A stretch of DNA of 64,000 bases from Todiramphus chloris collaris. Lineage: Eukaryota; Chordata; Aves; Coraciiformes; Alcedinidae. The notes beneath the pieces are model-generated. The model made no database searches, was not told the origin of the DNA, and was given only the letters and a program-made list of their open reading frames with translations. The DNA lies in the NCBI GenBank assembly GCA_025345505.1, contig JANVCC010000146.1:4468511-4532510 (forward strand), given 5' to 3'. This document shows positions 36,770 through 47,844 of this stretch, in pieces (the first letter of the stretch is position 1; every line of letters starts with the position of its first letter). The position numbers and the translations under genes were made by a program.

Positions 36770-37135
36770 GCAAGTGTCTTCTCAAGGCTATGCTGTATTC
36801 CAGCAGTGCCTATCAGGTAATATTTGCAGGAGCTGCTGGTTTAAGTGTGCAGTGATTGGGAACTCTCTAAGTGTGTCCAGGTTCATCTTACGCAGCAGAG
36901 ACAACAATCAAAGCTATTGTCTTCATTGAACTTACAAACCTTTCCAAAGCAACATCTCTGTACACGAGCATCTTTGCTCCTGCTTGAAACGGCTCTGCTT
37001 ACCCATGTTAAGCCTGCCATGCAGTAGAGACCATTTCCTCTTATTTTCCCCCCCATAAAAATTTAAATTATTTAAAAAAAATAAAAAAGGAAAGAAAGAA
37101 AGAAAGGGGGAAGAAAAGAAACATTTTCTTGAGTG
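36770..37135. other. Gene-free stretch with A-rich and (GAAA)n tract
   Basis: Unique DNA ending in a purine-rich tract. Eight- and six-A runs occur at about 37074-37088, then GAAA units at 37089-37106. Nothing else recognised. Confidence 0.55.
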
Positions 37136-37140
37136 GTTGC

Positions 37141-37600
37141 AGGTCACTCTGGATCAGTGAGGTTTAACTTTAGTGCGTTGTGATGAAATATTAATACTGA
37201 GTCAGTGTGTTTATTTCTTCAAGTGTCTGGAGTCACTGAGTGTTTATGACTGAAGATTAGCAGGAAGTGTGCCGATGCATAGTGGCCCTGTACTTAGAAA
37301 GTCCGAGATTTCCACGTTTGAAGACTGTCCACGGCACATCAGCCGCATCGGTTCATGTGTCAGTTCCTCTGTGAGACAGAGAGTTGGTCCCACGAGATTT
37401 CAACCCCACAGCGAACCAACAGATTGTCAGGTTAATAACAGTTAGAGAGGCACGTCTCAGTCCCCTCGCTTCCAATCAGAGGTATTTGGACTTATCTGGA
37501 GCAAGCAAAATGAGGCCATAAACTTACCACCAGCAACCAAGACAGTAATAGGGTCCCAATTTATTCTTTGTGACAGCAGATACCCTCTGGCCAGGTATAG
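37141..37600. promoter_or_regulatory. Candidate conserved non-coding element
   Basis: Repeat-free, with preserved CpG words (AAGTCCGAGATTTCCACG, CATCAGCCGCATCGG, CCACAGCGAACC) and regulatory-looking words (AATATTAATACTGAGTCAG). Its texture resembles a conserved element more than its AT-rich neighbours do. No exon is evident. Confidence 0.22.
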
Positions 37601-37609
37601 CTTGCTTTA

Positions 37610-40600
37610 TTTTTCAGCATCTAAGACATTACCTGTTAAAAATATAGTAATTCAGTTCTCTGTGTTTTGAAGAAAATAAATGAACTCATCATATGGTAAA
37701 TGGACACCGTTCAGTGGGTTATAAAAGGCTTCCAGAGCGTCTCTTGTAAGACACAGCAACAGCAAATGCTCAGAGAGGTGGGGCCGGGAGAGTTGTTTGC
37801 ACAGAAGGCTGGGACACCAAGGGTTGAGCAAGTGCCAGGAAATCTATAGCCTCCCTCAAACCCAGCCTGCACCAGTTCACTCCAAAAACATGTAGGACAG
37901 GAAGCCACTTGCCTTTCCCATTCAAAAGGTTAGAAGGGTCCTAAAGGAAGGGCAAGCGTAGGAGCAAAGGCAAACACAGAGGAAAAAGGATACTGCAATG
38001 TCCTGCCCCAGTTTCGTGGCCCGTTTAGGGGCAGATCCACTTCCCTTGTTCCTATAACAAGTGGAAACAGGATTCGTATTTTGGCTGCCAGTCTCTCTCG
38101 TGTCACTTACTTGGGGCCATCTCAGAATCAGTCTTTTTAGGCGGGAGCTTCTCCAAATGGATGAGTCACGAAACCAAGGTCCTGGCCCCACAGCAATGTT
38201 CAGTTTGGATTTCCTTGCTCTAGTTTTAGTTTGGCACTGACAACTAGTGCCAGAGCAGCAAGAGCTGCTCAAAAGGAAATGCAAGCTACTCAGCTTACTA
38301 CACAGAGCAATTTTCCTCCAAACAGTAGCACAGGAAGCATTTTAGAGTGAAATACAAAATTTTAGCATGGTGAGAACAGACACAAAGGATTCTAATGGGA
38401 CATAAGGAACCTCTGCACATGCTGAGAAAAGTTCACAAGGCAGAAAGGGAAGGGGATGCTGCTTGGCAAAGCTGCCAAGGTGGTGGCTCACACGGACAGC
38501 AATCAGACATGGCTGTGTGAACAGAGAGAACCCAGCTCTTGCTGTCATGAGAGAGACACAGAAGTGGGGTTTTTGGGGAAGGTTGAAGTGTCAGGCTCAG
38601 AGCACCAAAATCAGCCTGCTCATTCTGATGTCTGTGTTCACGCCCGACACGTAGGTGATGGGAGTATGGCATTCAAACTGGCTGAGCTCACGTCTAGTGG
38701 ATCCTTGATGATGTTACGTTGCAGGGCTTCCTACAACACTTGAGGATGATTCAGTAGTCCACCAACTGCAATCTAGTCTAGATACACACTAGCGTGGAGA
38801 ATTTTTAATTCTAGTTCAATCATGTAAGAAAAAAAATAATGGACATGATTAAAAAATTGATCATCTCTACAATCTTAAGGGCATAAGTCAAGAAATATTC
38901 CTCTCTAAAGAGCAGTGGCAGCTTCACTAACATCATACACACCTCAGTAGGTATTAAACTTACTTATAAGTGCTGCATAGAGTCGTGTAAATCTGAGAAC
39001 AAACACAGATGCTGCAGCAATCCTATAGAACTGTAATTATTAAGAAAACAGCACAATATTCAGAATAGGGGCTGGTTCTGTCCTTTGAAATGCCTGAAAA
39101 AGAGGGGAAAGGCAAATACTCATTCCCCTTTAAGAGCCCCTCCAAAAATAGAGACATGTATGTAGACAGGAACACACACAAAGAGATTATCTCTGCTTGG
39201 CATAAACACTTGCAGTATAACTAGTAAGACACACACACAAAGAGGAAAAAATAAATTAGAGAAGTCATAATAGTACTATAATAAAACTATAAAGCAGGAG
39301 AGCGCTCCAGGCATTTGACACGCGTCTTGGCACTTCTAATGAGGGAAAACAAAAGACTGAAAGTGCATCCCAAGTGCGTGTGTGTGTGTGCCTGTGCACA
39401 GCCGTGTGAGAGGGAGAGAAGACGGCGATGATGGTTCTCGAGGGGGAGGTGGATGCTGCTCGCTGAGGCCCATCAGGTAGCAGTAAATCTCCACCGTCGG
39501 GCACACCCCGCCTTGCTCCTCATGCTACATTAGGCATGTTGTACTCCCTTTGGTTTATGGAGGGTTGTGGTGCTAAATGAGCTAGAACAAGAGCTGCAGT
39601 GTCAGGGGATCTAGTGACTGTCTCCACCAAGCAGCTCCACTAAGTGAGGATTTCTCCATTTCCCTCTTCCTCGCTTAGGATTGTGACAGAAAAGGTGTCA
39701 AACACCCACCTCCCCAACTCCAGCAAGTGATTTATGTACATCCCAATCCTCTGGTTCTGTATTCTGCATTCCAGGCCCTGGAAAAGGTGTCATTTATCTC
39801 AGCTGTCACTAAAATGCAGGTTTGTGCCTTCTTTCTTAATTTGTCAGCCTCTGCTTTGCAAAGAAGCAGAGCATCTGCACTCTCCTACCAAATCACTGTC
39901 ACTTTTGGATGGACAGGGCACATGGCAGCATACTTTGGAAAAGCAGCACTATGTGCAATCTTACCTTGGACCCGCGGGTGGAAGTGTAACAGTCAGAGCT
40001 GCTGCTGCTGCCCGCTGGCATTCTTAGCCTCTCCTGGAACCAGCTTTCATCCCGTCTCTCCCTCGCTATCCTTCAGTTACCTTTTGACCTTTCAGTATTT
40101 TAAATCGATTCATTTCATTTTTTATTATCTTTAACTAACAGCCACAGTTCAGGCCACCACTGTATTATTTTCATGCTGTAAAAGATCAAGAGCAAGTTCT
40201 GCACAAGTGCGTAGGCCATGCAGGAATACAGGTGGGCAAAAATCCAAAACCAAATTGTTTGCCAGACATTCATAACATTTCAAAACATGTTTTCATGTCA
40301 CATCGGGGGGAAAAAAAGCAAATCATTTTAATGGAAAAAAGAAATGAGATGGGCTGTGACAGTAAACCAGCAGTCTCTACATTTTTAAGGTATGGAATGT
40401 GGATTCAAGTTCCTTCTGGAAACTAAAGATGCAGCTTCAGCCTCCATTATGTGCTCCATTATGGGACTCTAATCTGCCTGATAGCTGATGAATTCTGACT
40501 ATGATTATGAAAAAGTCACTTGAACAATCACCCTGTTGTCTGCATTAGGCAACAGACACCTGCACTGATAAAACCACACACGGTAAGAAAGCACAGTCTG

Positions 40601-40850
40601 AACTAGACCTACAGGATGATCAGCTTTGTATTAACTACCACATCTCAAGAGAAGTCATTGTGTTGTCAAAGTCTAACCAATGCTTACCTATAGATGAAGA
40701 GCAAAGAGAAAATTAGTAATTGAAAAAGCTAAAACATTAAGTTCATTTTACCACCAGTGACTCCAAGATCATATGCAGCTCTAGTTACCTCAGAGATATG
40801 TAACAGCAAAATTACAGAAAGGACAATAGGAAAAGCAACAGGGTTCAACA
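37610..40850. other. Gene-free stretch, minor simple repeats
   Basis: Unique DNA. A TGGCACT/AGTGCCA inverted pair lies at about 38231-38251. A (CA)n run occurs at 39229-39238 and (GT)n at 39374-39390. A GC/CpG-richer patch lies at 39.42-39.51 kb. Open frames on both strands near 39.7-40.1 kb have no recognised family. Confidence 0.5.
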
Positions 40851-40851
40851 G

Positions 40852-41162
40852 AACCGTAGAATCATTTTGGTTGGAAAAGATCTTCAAGATTGTCAAGTCC
40901 AACCATTAGCCCAGCACTGCCAGTGCACCACTAAATCATGTCCCTCAGCACCATATCTACATGGCTTTTAAAGCCCTCCAGGGATGGGGACTCCACCACT
41001 GCTCTGGGCAGCCTCGTCTAGGGCTTGACAAACCTTTCTGGGAAGAAATTTTTCCTGACGTCAAACCTAAACCTCCCTTAGCACAACTTAAGGCAGTCTC
41101 CTCTTATAGCATCACTTGTTCCTGGGAGAAGAGGCTGACCTGTCTCCAACCTCCTTTCAGGT
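40852..41162 (-). mobile_element. CR1 LINE, 3' fragment
   Basis: Antisense 3' end (CGTAGAATCATTTTGGTTGG, TCAAGTCCAACCATTAGC), then CATGGCTTTTAAAGCCCTCC, GGGATGGGGACTCCACCAC and CTGTCTCCAACCTCC. Minus strand, about 310 bases. Same subfamily words as the copies at 32380 and 45026. No open coding remnant of note. Confidence 0.93.
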
Positions 41163-41169
41163 AGTATTC

Positions 41170-44100
41170 AGAAATAATATAGGAAAACAGACAGACTAAA
41201 TATACTTGTAGAAAAGAGAGACGGCTATGGAGGGATTACTATAGAAGTCTGCAAAAATAGAGATCAGTAACAACTGCAACACCATCAGTTGTATGGGGAC
41301 AGTCATTAGGAATCATTTATTCATCAGTTCTAATGAAGCGAGAACATGGACAATAACATGTATTTGCTGGGAGCCTGGGGTACATCAGGACATGCCATCA
41401 TGGTCTCGTGATGAAAACAAAGCACCTATCTTGGATGTGAAAGGCTTTTGCAGCAAAGCTTGATGTAATTGCAGGACCAATGTAATGAAGCATTCCTCAA
41501 ACTACCTGCCTGCCTTCTAAATACAGACAGGCACCCTCAGATGTACAGGGGCAAGTCAGTCCACTGTGGGACACCAGAGTTTCAGCTAAACACAGGAGGG
41601 CTTAGCCTGTAACCTCCTACACTTCTCCCCCTTTATCTGAGGACAGGACCTTCCCTCGTTCAGCAAAGACTTTATGAAGCTGTTATGTTTGCTGGACACA
41701 TATGACATGGCATTTGAAAAGCCAAATGGCTAACCAACAACACCATTATAGCAGACTTTTAATGACAGTTTTTGTGTGTGTGTATATATATATATACATA
41801 CACATTCATTCATGTCAGAATTCACAATTTCAGGAATGGAAAAAAAAAAGTATCTTTAAAAAGCCTAGCTTGACTCTGATACAAACACAATTTTGTTGGT
41901 GCTGGGAAAGAAAAAAAGAAATTTGTTTTATTGTTACCCTAATACTCTGCAAAGTTTTAAAAACCGATAATCTGAAGACCCAAGGCAGAGAAAACCATCA
42001 CAGAGATTTAGTTCTGGTTTCTTCCCACTTTCTCGATGCTGTTTGTTCACACAGAAGAAACATTCTCTACAAATATCCAAATTATTGCATATCCTGATGG
42101 CTATAATTGCCCATATGGAGGGCATTATGATAGCCCACCAGGACAAAAATAAGGAAAATGATTTAGAGGCAACGCTCAGCAGAACATATAGTATCCCACC
42201 CTCCTGCTTCCTGACCATCTTGGTAAAAAAGTATTTGCTTGATTGCTTTAAGAAGTTCTTGGCCACACCTCATTTAACTTATTTTCCAGATCAATCAGGT
42301 CAAGTCTCTGAAAAATCCCCTCAGGTTGCCTTTTTAAACGTTGACTTGTTGCCTTTTAAGCAAAACAAAACAGAAGTTTCCTTTTCAGCTGGCATGAGCT
42401 GGAGTCCAGATGCAGGGCTCCAACCCAAAAACAGCTTTCAGCAAAGGACCCACATACCAAGCAGGATGACTGATTTTTGCCTGCACTTCCCCTCCCCTTT
42501 TTTTCCTGCCCTGGGAAATATTTGGGATGCACAAGTAGACAGCCTTTTTTAGACATCGCCTGCTTCTAGGAAGAATCAAGTGGGTGAAGGGATACAATAG
42601 GCCCAGAAAGCAGAGCTGTTTAATCAAAACCAGTCACGAACAAAAGAAAGCCAAGGAGCCCAGGAGGATAATTATATTTCACACATCAATTAACATTCTT
42701 TTGCTGCCACTTAAGAAATCCCATTTAATTGCCCTGCCTAAGCCCTGATTGTATAAGGTGTCATACAGAAGGTGAATCGGCTGCAGCGGAGGGTGCCGTG
42801 TTCTAGAAAGTGCTGGAAGCCGTATCAGTCTGTCTTCCTGGGGTCTTAACCCTGCCTGGCCACTTGCATGGAGAGCACTAACGTGGACTCAGCCTGCACA
42901 GCATCACAGGCAGGGATCCAAAAATCTAAGCTTGGCCACCCTACAGTACTCCACAGCGTCAGCTCTTCATACTCACAAGAGCAGCTAAAGGCTGCAACAG
43001 ATCTATATAAACATAACAAGACACTTTCTCCCTGATAATCTTGAAGGCAAGGGATAAGAAGCACTCCTTCACTGAAGGCAGGGAGCTCAGCCTTGGGCAG
43101 ATTGAGCAATTTAATTAAGCAAGGTCATGAGAGAAGAGATAGGAAGCAGCCTCAGACCTCTCAAACCTCAGTCTCTTAATATCAGGTACTTCCCTTTCAT
43201 TGTGATTTCTAAATACTAGAACAGAAAAAAGCAATCATCGTCATCATCATTCTCAAATCCATCTTCCATTTAAAGAAGGAGGAGTTTGGGAAAAGGTCAA
43301 AGGTCAATATGCCCAGTGTTTTGCAAACATAAAATACATTTTTCCAATGCACAGAAACATCAAAGGAAGAAAAAGTTTGAAAGCTAAGGAAACCATTTCT
43401 ACTGGAAATCCCAAGAAAAAACAAGCCAAAATACTTTTACAGTTATTTATTAGAACACATTTAAACATTACACGGGTGGCAAGTCAACGAGCATCCTCTG
43501 CCAGCCCCTGGGGCCACACCACAGGCATCCTCAGCAGCCCAGCAAGAGAGAGAATTCCTCAGTCCTTACGCCCATCGCACACCAACCCGCCTCCTTCTGG
43601 GAAAGTTGATTTGACACCCATCTCCTACTTCTTACATCTTAACTGATTACGCCAACAAAACTTTTACACATAGAATAAGCCTCAAAAATAGACTGGATAA
43701 TACGTAACATTTAATAAATTCAAAGCATGCTCACACCAAGATATCTACAGAATTAGAGATTTTAATCTATCCACCCGGAATAATAATTCTTAAAAGTCTC
43801 ATAGGAAAAATAAATTAACTTCTTTCTACTTAGTAAGGATAATGAAAGCTGAATTGCTCAGTGTGTCTTTGTTGGGTACTGCATATCTGATAAAGGAAAA
43901 CCATATAAAAAAAAATAACACTGTGTTGTATGTTAAGTCATGTGTTTTTGCCTGTCACTAAGAAGTAACAGATTTTATTGAACAAAACAGTTAAAAATAT
44001 ACGGATTGTGACAGCCACCAAAAAGTGAGTAAACAGGAAATCATGAAGATTTTTCCCCGTTCTTTGAAGTGGAGACACTTCTTTTCACCTAAAAAAAAAA

Positions 44101-44460
44101 CAAAACCCCAAAACCTAAATAAATTTAAATTAACTGAAAACATTACTACTTTTTTTGATTAATTGCATGATCCTTCCACAAAGTATTTGACTCCTTAGGC
44201 AGTCTCGCCATATGGACTTAAAAGTCTCCACGGATGCAGCTCCACCATAGATCTGTTTCAAATCAGCTCTCAATCCCGAGTGTCTACAGAAGGAGCTATT
44301 TATGAAAAGGGACTTAGGAGCTTCTGATTTGAACATACTTAAAAAACCCTAAAAAATTTAAAAAACCCCAGTACTTGCCAGTAAATTTTACTTGCTATTA
44401 TCAAATAAGAATTATTATTATAATCATTAATTTCTTATTAACAATTCCAGGCCAGTTTTT
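41170..44460. other. Gene-free stretch, nothing recognised
   Basis: Unique DNA apart from the TG/TA tract. Two overlapping open frames of 131 and 169 codons at 41702-42552 plus have no domain I recognise and include the TATA-type tract as a Tyr/Ile run, so they are most likely chance. Confidence 0.5.
41773..41812. repeat. Compound (TG)n(TA)n tract
   Basis: Alternating TG then TA then CATACACA: about 40 bases of near-perfect purine/pyrimidine alternation. Likely polymorphic and prone to unusual DNA structure. Confidence 0.9.
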
Positions 44461-44469
44461 ATAACTTAA

Positions 44470-44485
44470 GGGGGGGGGGGGGGGG
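44470..44485. repeat. G16 homopolymer
   Basis: Sixteen consecutive G between TTAA and TGTTAAACC. Similar to the G17 at 21434. Length is unreliable. Confidence 0.95.
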
Positions 44486-45025
44486 TGTTAAACCAAAGAA
44501 AAAGTACATTTTCAGTTTATACCACACAGAACAAACTTTATACAAAATTTAATTAGCTACAAACTTGAGCTAAAGAAAATACAATGTCTCACTTTGTTCC
44601 TAATGGGAGTGACACAGGATAAAACTTTTATTCAAAGCTCTCTGGTAATTTTTTTTTGACAGGCATGAGAATATAACTGAGAAATTCCTTGCTGCCCATC
44701 CAGCACTTACTCCGTGAATTCATGCTGCCTTCACAAGTTTCACAAAGTTTCACTGTGCAGTGCAAGTTTGTTGATTAGTATATAATCTTCCCATTTCACC
44801 AAGCCCAGCGTTAAAAGCAGGCCAGCTGGATCCCTTCCCAACACTAAACCGTGCCAGGCTCCCCGCTGCATTTCAATAGTTAACACTCACACACGCACGA
44901 TGCCTCTTCTCTGAACCCTCGCATCTTCCTTTGCAACTGCTGGGGAGGAGAGAAGATAGGGAGGTGAGAAGGCAAACCAAAAGGAAGACACATGAAGTAG
45001 TCAATCACTGGGCTGATGATGCCAG

Positions 45026-45465
45026 AATCATGGAACCATAGAATTGTTTTGGCTGGAAGAGACCTTCAAGATCATCAAAGTTCAACTGTTAACCACTGCG
45101 AGGTTGCTACTAAACTGTGTCCTTCAGCACCACATCTCCGCAGCTTTGAAACCCCTTAAGGGATCGGGACTCCTCCACTGTTCTGGACAGCCTCATCTAG
45201 GGTTTGACAATGCCTCTCTGGGAAGAGATTTTTCCTAATATCCAACCTAAACCTCCACTGGTGCAACTTGAGGCCATTTCCTCTTGTCCCATCACTTGTC
45301 CCTCAGGAGAAGAGACTGAACCACCTGGCTCCAACCTCCTGCCAGGGAGCTATGGAGTGCCAGAAGTTCTCCCCTGAGCCTCCTCTGCTCCAGGCTGAAC
45401 AACCCCAGATCCCTCAGATGCTCCTCACCACACTTGTGCCCTAGACCCTTCACCAGCTTCACTGA
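45026..45465 (-). mobile_element. CR1 LINE, 3' fragment
   Basis: Antisense 3' end with AGAATCATGGAACCATAGAA, TTTTGGCTGGAAGAGACC and GATCATCAAAG. It continues through AGACTGAACCACCTGGCTCC, GAGCCTCCTCTGCTCCAGGC and TGAACAACCCCAGATCCCTC to ACCAGCTTCACTG. About 440 bases on minus. It retains more of the late ORF2 region than the 40852 copy and belongs to the same subfamily. Confidence 0.94.
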
Positions 45466-45469
45466 GGGT

Positions 45470-47345
45470 GAATTAAAATAGATGACAGGGCAACCATGGT
45501 GTTCCTTTTTTACTGGACAAATGCAGACCAGCTTTAAGGTGATATATACCTACTAAACCATTAAAGTTTATTTTCATATGTAGCCAGCATTTTTGTGGAT
45601 GCTATTTTACATCTGCAATTTCCTCACTGAGACATGCAACTCCCTGTCTTACCCAATATACCCACCCCTCGTAGTCACAAGCCTCATAAATATTATTTCT
45701 GAAAACAAAGGCAACATTGGAAGTAAACTTTTTGTTAGTGCAAAACCATATCATGCAAAGCTCAGGAAAGATTAGTGCTGGGGGTGGGGGGGAGGCAGAT
45801 CAGATTATTTCTTTCTCAAGTACTAGTGATTTGTTAAATCAGCTTTGTAGTAGATTAGAAAGTGAGAGTTTCCAAACCTGAGCCGCCAACACTGATGCTG
45901 GCAGGAATTTCGTAGAAATAAAGCTCTTGCCACAAATCTGCTGCAGAATTTTACAGGGTACCTCATCAGTAACATGCACTATTACAAGCACGTCAAACAC
46001 GTCCCCTGTATCTTCAGTGACTTTCAAGATCTAATCAATCTATGTCTGTCCTCATCTAAAAGGTGCTTAATGTCTGGACTCTGAACAATCCAAGTATTTG
46101 AAATGAAGGCTGTGACTGATAACAAACACCACCGGCAATTAAGGACCAGCACAATCCCTACTGCCTTCAGTACTACGTCCATAGCTCCTTTCCACCTTCC
46201 TTCTCAAATGCAAGCACAGAGTGGCATAAACACTTAAAATCAAGCCAAGAAACAAGAAGCTTCCGAAGAGGCTTTCTGAACAGCAGCAAATGCAACCAGA
46301 CACAAGATCCTCCCAAACAAAGGATGAGATTAATAAACCCATGACGCATTACTCAGATCTCTCAAGGCACTAGAGCAAGACATTTGGAGCTACACTAATG
46401 AGGGATATATAAGGAACAGGACAGAAAAGAAGGATGGTTTAACAGCTGAAGGACTTCACTGGGAATCAGAAGGTTTGTTTTCTACTTTCAATTTGCTGTA
46501 GACCTCCTGGATGATACCAAACCACTTAATTTTCCCAGCTTTTTTTTTTTTTAAGCGGCATAATAGCAATAGCTCTTCTTTCCTCATCCCGCTGTCTCTC
46601 ACCAAATTCTCATTTTTCTCTTTTTTCTTACAGACTGGACTGTAAGCTTTCCTCTAGGACTGTCACACTGCACATCACAGACAACACACTGCTGCAATGC
46701 AAAGATTTTTGATTATGCCTTTTTCAGCAAACAGGCTTAGAAATCAGTGTCAATCACAAATAATAATAAATGGAGAAGCTGAGTTGTCACTAAAACCTAT
46801 TTTGTTAACATGCTCCTTCGTACAGAATAAATTTTCAGACTACTTGTTAGTTAAAAAAAACAAAAAACAAAAAACCTGTGTATTTTTTGTTGTTCCTTTT
46901 TAAACTGGCCTCTTATGTGCAGCTCCTGTATCTGGATACATCACCCTCCCATTTGGAAAAAGACTGATTTCTCCCCACTATTGGCTGCTCAGAAAAACAG
47001 CCCTGGCCCGCTGCAGTCAGATCAAGGCCAGCAAAGGCTGGCATCGCATGCCAGGACTCTGGACCAAAGCCCAGTCATGTTTGAGCTATTAGAGATCTAA
47101 GAATGTAAAGGGAGACAGAAGCAAATGAAAAGAAAAAAAAAAAAATAAATAAAGGTGTTTAGAGGAGGGCTGGGAAAAGAAAAAAATACGGGCCCTACTG
47201 GAGCTTAAAACTTTGTTCAGCGTCCAAAATTCAAAAGCAGCTCTTCTGTGGGTTGGCTCCTGCTTCTCTACAAACAAGTTGGCCCTGCTTATAACCTGTA
47301 CTAATTTATATAGCCACCAGCAGTGCCAGAACCCGTGCAAATCCC
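45470..47345. other. Gene-free stretch, A/T-rich tracts only
   Basis: Unique AT-rich DNA with a T-run at about 46541-46552 and A-rich tracts near 46853 and 47132. No repeat family or exon recognised. Confidence 0.5.
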
Positions 47346-47349
47346 TGCC

Positions 47350-47600
47350 CTGCTGTTTGCCAAATATTTAAGAGGCAGATCATTTTGAGCGAATTGCTGG
47401 TCGGCCACTTGTCAATGATCTCCTTTCAGCTGCTCCCAACACCTCTCTCCCTCCCCGCTGCCCTTTCTCCAGCAGAAAACCTCGCCGCCGTCCAGCCTGG
47501 GACAGCCCCAGCTGAGTAACCCCAGAGGCATCCAGGCTCACCACAGAATGTCCCTGACGTGCGGAGGGAGCCCAGTCTCATGGCCAGCTCCTCTGGGCAT
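47350..47600. promoter_or_regulatory. Candidate conserved or promoter-like CpG-richer segment
   Basis: TTTGCCAAATATTTAAGAGG, ATTTTGAGCGAATTGCTGGT and CGGCCACTTGTCAATGATC lead into a pyrimidine-rich then CpG-bearing patch (CCTCGCCGCCGTCC). The composition stands out from the surrounding AT-rich DNA. No transcription unit is visible downstream, so promoter status is speculative. Confidence 0.22.
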
Positions 47601-47771
47601 CCTGATAAAGCAGTGAGGAGAAGCGTGCATGGGCAGACAGTCTGGGGTCACCCTCTCTGCTCCCACACACACGCTCTTCGCTTGTAGACCAGATAAAAGC
47701 CACTTTCAAACACATATCCTCGCTCAGAATGAACATGGTGTGATTCTAATTAGTCCCCAACACTGTTTATT

Positions 47772-47838
47772 CACAGAATCACAGAATGATAGGGGTTGGA
47801 AGGGACCTCTGGACATCATTGAGTCCAACCCCTTTTTC
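47772..47838 (-). mobile_element. CR1 LINE, very short 3' fragment
   Basis: Two terminal-type octamers (CACAGAATCACAGAATGATA), then GGGTTGGAAGGGACCTCTGG and CATTGAGTCCAACCCC. The match fades after about 65 bases. Minus strand. Confidence 0.9.
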
Positions 47839-47844
47839 TCTTCT

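Noticed and set aside
38231-38251. TGGCACT/AGTGCCA inverted repeat with six-base loop
   Set aside because: Too short and isolated to be a transposon end, terminator or RNA gene; expected by chance in 64 kb.
41702-42552. Two overlapping plus-strand frames of 131 and 169 codons
   Set aside because: No domain or splice signals seen; the first translates a TG/TA tract into Tyr/Ile repeats.
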